A stretch of 16,293 nt of DNA, taken from the NCBI GenBank assembly GCA_017882945.1, contig JADGON010000052.1, forward strand, positions 1-16,293. Reading direction: 5' to 3'. The notes beneath the pieces were generated by a model that was not told the origin of the DNA, did no database searches, and worked only from the letters and a program-made list of their open reading frames with translations. Made by a program: the position numbers and the translations under genes. The stretch comes from Acidimicrobiia bacterium. Lineage in GTDB: Bacteria; Actinomycetota; Acidimicrobiia; IMCC26256; JAENVU01. The number at the start of each line of letters is the position of its first letter. Within the stretch, counting starts at the first letter, position 1. This document shows positions 14,424 through 16,293 of the stretch, in pieces.

Positions 14424-14455
14424 CGCGGCCGCGGCCCCTCACCCGCGCGGCCGCG
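14424..14455 (-). terminator. GC-only stem-loop / twin palindrome between sigma factor and GH5 gene
   Basis: The 10-bp palindrome CGCGGCCGCG occurs at 14424-14433 and again at 14446-14455. Because each copy is self-complementary, the two can pair as a 10-bp all-G/C stem with a 12-nt loop in leftward RNA, 21 nt after the sigma-factor stop and 18 nt before the GH5 start. No U-tract follows, so intrinsic termination is uncertain. Attenuation, an mRNA-processing or stability element, or a DNA operator (centres 22 bp apart, two helical turns) are alternatives. Confidence 0.4.
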
Positions 14456-14476
14456 AGCACCGACGCTACCGAAGCG

Positions 14477-15727
14477 TCACGCCAGCTTGCTCGAGCGGAC
14501 GCCGGGCAGCGCGCTTCGCTTCATCCGGAGGAGCGTCTGCTCGGCGGCGTTGCTCGCCAGGGCGATCGCCCGGTCGTAGGCGCGAGCGGCATCTTCGTCG
14601 CGCCCGAGCCGAGCAAGCAGATCGGCTCGGACGGCGTGGAAGAGGTGGTAGCCGTCGAGGTCGAGCGGGTCGACGATCGCGAGGGCCGGCTGGGGTCCAT
14701 CGAGCTCGGCGAGGGCGACCGCTCGGTTGAGCGCGACGACCGGGCTCGGTGCCATCGCGAGCAGCTGGTCGTAGAGCTGGACGATCTGGCTCCAGTCGGT
14801 GTCCTCGGCCGTCTCGGCGTCGCTGTGCACCGCGTTGATCGCGGCTTGGATCTGGTACGGGCCCGGCTGGTTGCGCAGGAGGCAACGCCGGACGATTGCC
14901 TGGCCCTCGACGATCAGGTCCCGGTCCCAGCTGGTGCGGTCCTGGTCCGGAAGCAGCACCATGGTTCCGTCCGGTGCCGATCGCGCGTCACGTCGCGACT
15001 CGGTCAGCAGCAACAACGCGAGCAGGCCGAGCACCTCGACCTCATCGGGCATCAGGTCCGCGAGGATGCGTGCGAGCCGGATCGCCTCGGCACACAGGTC
15101 GGCGCGGATCAGCTCGTCGCCTTCCGAAGCGGTGTAGCCCTCGTTGAAGATGAGATAGATGACCGCGAGCACGGGTTGCAGGCGGTTTGGCAGCTCTGCG
15201 TCTCTCGGCACCCGATACGGGATCTTGGCGTCGCGGATCTTCTGCTTCGCGCGCACGAGTCGCTTCGCCATCGTCGGCTCGGGGACCAGGAAGGCCCGGG
15301 CGATGTACGGCGTCTCGAGCCCGCCGAGCAACCGCAGGGTCAGTGCGATCTGAGCGCTCGTGGCGAGCGCCGGGTGGCAACAGGTGAAGATGAGTCGCAA
15401 CCGGTCGTCGCTCACGTCGCCCTCCCGCTCGGGCGGTTCGGAGCGTTCATGGAGCAGCGCGGCTTGGGCGTGGCGGTCATGGCGAGAAGCCTCGCGGCGG
15501 AGTCGATCGATGGCGCGGTGGCGGGCGGTGGTGGTGAGCCAGCCGCCGGGGTTCGGCGGCACTCCGGTGACCGGCCACCGCCCGGTCGCAACCGCGAACG
15601 CCTCCTGGACCATCTCTTCGGCGATGTCGATGTCACCGAAGAGACGGACCAGGGTGGCGACGACCCGACCGGACTCTTCTCGGAAGATCCGGTCGAGCTC
15701 GATGGTGTCGATGGACGGCACCGGCAC
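14477..15727 (-). CDS. ECF42-type RNA polymerase sigma factor with C-terminal TPR-like domain
   Basis: A 416-aa ECF sigma factor of the ECF42 kind, recognised by its long C-terminal extension and its DGPF/YCII neighbour. Sigma region 2 is at about 8-80 ([33 protein letters not shown]), and region 4 at about 110-165 ([31 protein letters not shown], then the recognition helix [12 protein letters not shown]). Next comes the hallmark [11 protein letters not shown] (191-201) and a helical TPR-like region from about 270 to 405 that replaces an anti-sigma partner in this group. The GTG start at 15727 shares its G with the TAG stop of the upstream YCII gene, pointing to translational coupling; a second GTG two codons on is possible. 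Longer versions would run back through the YCII gene in another frame and are unlikely. Its targets are unknown, and the adjacent YCII operon is the usual candidate. Confidence 0.92.
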   Translation of the reverse strand: MPVPSIDTIELDRIFREESGRVVATLVRLFGDIDIAEEMVQEAFAVATGRWPVTGVPPNPGGWLTTTARHRAIDRLRREASRHDRHAQAALLHERSEPPEREGDVSDDRLRLIFTCCHPALATSAQIALTLRLLGGLETPYIARAFLVPEPTMAKRLVRAKQKIRDAKIPYRVPRDAELPNRLQPVLAVIYLIFNEGYTASEGDELIRADLCAEAIRLARILADLMPDEVEVLGLLALLLLTESRRDARSAPDGTMVLLPDQDRTSWDRDLIVEGQAIVRRCLLRNQPGPYQIQAAINAVHSDAETAEDTDWSQIVQLYDQLLAMAPSPVVALNRAVALAELDGPQPALAIVDPLDLDGYHLFHAVRADLLARLGRDEDAARAYDRAIALASNAAEQTLLRMKRSALPGVRSSKLA

Positions 15728-16083
15728 TAGCTCGCGGGCTCGTCCTGGAAGGGACGCACCTCGACCGGGCCCATGCACGCAGCAGAACCCTTGGCTGCCC
15801 ATTCGAGCGCGGCGTCGAGATCGGGCGCCGAGATGATCCAGAACCCGCCGAGGTGTTCCTTGCTCTCGGCGAACGGACCGTCGGTCGTGATCGTGTCGCC
15901 GCCCTCGACCCGTACGACGGTCGCGATCTCCGGTGGCTGCAGCCCTCCGCCGAAGACCCAGGCACCTGCGGACTGAAGCTCCTGGTTGAACTGGTCGACC
16001 TGGTCGAAGGCCTTCTGCATGTCCTCGGGCGCGGGCGGCATGGCGTCGGGGCTGTGGTGCACGGCGAGCAGATACTGCGTCAT
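15727..16083 (-). CDS. YCII-related (DGPF-domain) protein
   Basis: A 118-aa single-domain protein of the YCII/DGPF family, which has a dimeric alpha-beta barrel (ferredoxin-like) fold. Seen: the N-terminal strand QYLLAVHH (3-10), [14 protein letters not shown] (45-58), the signature DGPF at 68-71 within [19 protein letters not shown], and the final strand VEVRPF (107-112). The DGPF members next to ECF42 sigma factors are usually thought to be regulatory partners or part of the regulon; a catalytic role has not been settled. The ATG at 16083 has AAAGGA 8 nt upstream, a clear ribosome binding site. Its TAG stop overlaps the GTG start of the sigma gene by one base, so the two form one leftward operon. 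Confidence 0.93.
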   Translation of the reverse strand: MTQYLLAVHHSPDAMPPAPEDMQKAFDQVDQFNQELQSAGAWVFGGGLQPPEIATVVRVEGGDTITTDGPFAESKEHLGGFWIISAPDLDAALEWAAKGSAACMGPVEVRPFQDEPAS

Positions 16084-16250
16084 GTCGATGGTCCTTTCAG
16101 GGTTGGTGGGCAGAGTGTCAGTCGGAGAGACCGGATGCGAGTGCCGGGATGACGGCGGTCGCTGCGCCGGCCCCGGTGCCGACTCTCACCCCTGGCTACG
16201 AACGGCCAACCCCCCGGAGGACACCCACCGCAGGAATTCTTCTGCGGGCG
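16084..16250 (-). promoter_or_regulatory. Intergenic leader of the YCII-sigma operon
   Basis: This 167-bp gap upstream of the YCII gene presumably carries its promoter. The only firm element is AAAGGA before the ATG. I looked for TGTCGA, which I recall as the -35 motif reported for ECF42 in Streptomyces venezuelae, and did not find it on the minus strand here. No good sigma-70-type pair was seen either. Confidence 0.35.
16228..16247 (-). terminator. Short hairpin after a truncated upstream gene
   Basis: CCGCAG (16228-16233) and CTGCGG (16242-16247) form a 6-bp stem around an 8-nt loop containing GAATTC. On the minus strand it begins 4 nt after the stop of the partial gene at the right edge. 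There is no U-run, so it is at best a weak terminator. Confidence 0.25.
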
Positions 16251-16293
16251 CTACCGCAGCGCGGCCAGCCGGCCGAGCGCGCCCTCGGCCCGC
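16251..16293 (-). CDS. C-terminal end of a gene cut by the window edge
   Basis: The last 43 bases, read leftward, give an open frame ending in RAEGALGRLAALR and TAG. The composition looks like the amphipathic final helix of an actinobacterial protein, and a hairpin follows the stop. Only 13 residues are visible, so neither the product nor the reality of the gene can be established. If real, it would be transcribed toward the YCII-sigma operon. Confidence 0.35.
   Translation of the reverse strand, partial: RAEGALGRLAALR

Noticed and set aside
1..16293. tRNA, rRNA, CRISPR, IS element, integrase or toxin-antitoxin genes
   Set aside because: Looked for repeated spacers, terminal inverted repeats, cloverleaf-like segments and transposase motifs; none was seen.

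Overview
The window reads as a piece of chromosome from a very GC-rich actinobacterium. The signs are strong third-position G/C in every coding frame, frequent GTG and one TTG start, short lipoprotein signals, a YCII/ECF42 sigma pair, and first genes that look leaderless. A deep-branching class such as Acidimicrobiia is plausible, but that is inference. I see no rRNA, tRNA, CRISPR array, IS element, integrase or phage gene. Thirteen protein genes fill almost the whole window, with a probable fourteenth cut by the right edge. No stretch over 300 bases lacks a gene.

Left part (1-2.8 kb). A leftward unit of an orphan NuoF-type flavo/iron-sulfur protein and an HSL-type esterase is divergent from a small acidic rightward protein. 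A perfect 7+7 palindrome lies in the divergent gap. Middle left (2.8-8 kb). A secreted GH5 lipoprotein of the endoglycoceramidase-like type (leftward) is divergent from a two-gene rightward unit. That unit encodes a biotinyl/lipoyl-type carrier domain with no lysine and a carboxyltransferase whose N-terminal half is altered. It converges on an LpqC/PHB-depolymerase-like lipoprotein esterase, which is divergent from a cytoplasmic Est30-like carboxylesterase.

Right part (8-16.3 kb). Everything is leftward, listed here in transcription order: a YCII (DGPF) protein and an ECF42 sigma factor with overlapping stop and start, a GC-only hairpin, a second exported GH5 enzyme, a molybdopterin oxidoreductase, and a GH38 alpha-mannosidase.

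Several products suggest attack on glycosylated or esterified lipids: two exported GH5 enzymes with the same domain layout, a GH38 mannosidase, an exported CE1-type esterase, two cytoplasmic esterases and an acyl-CoA carboxyltransferase. This common theme is inference; the genes are not one operon. The least explained element is the lysine-free carrier/carboxyltransferase pair. Also notable are a molybdoenzyme that seems to lack a protein ligand to the metal, and three operator-like palindromes with no regulator gene nearby.
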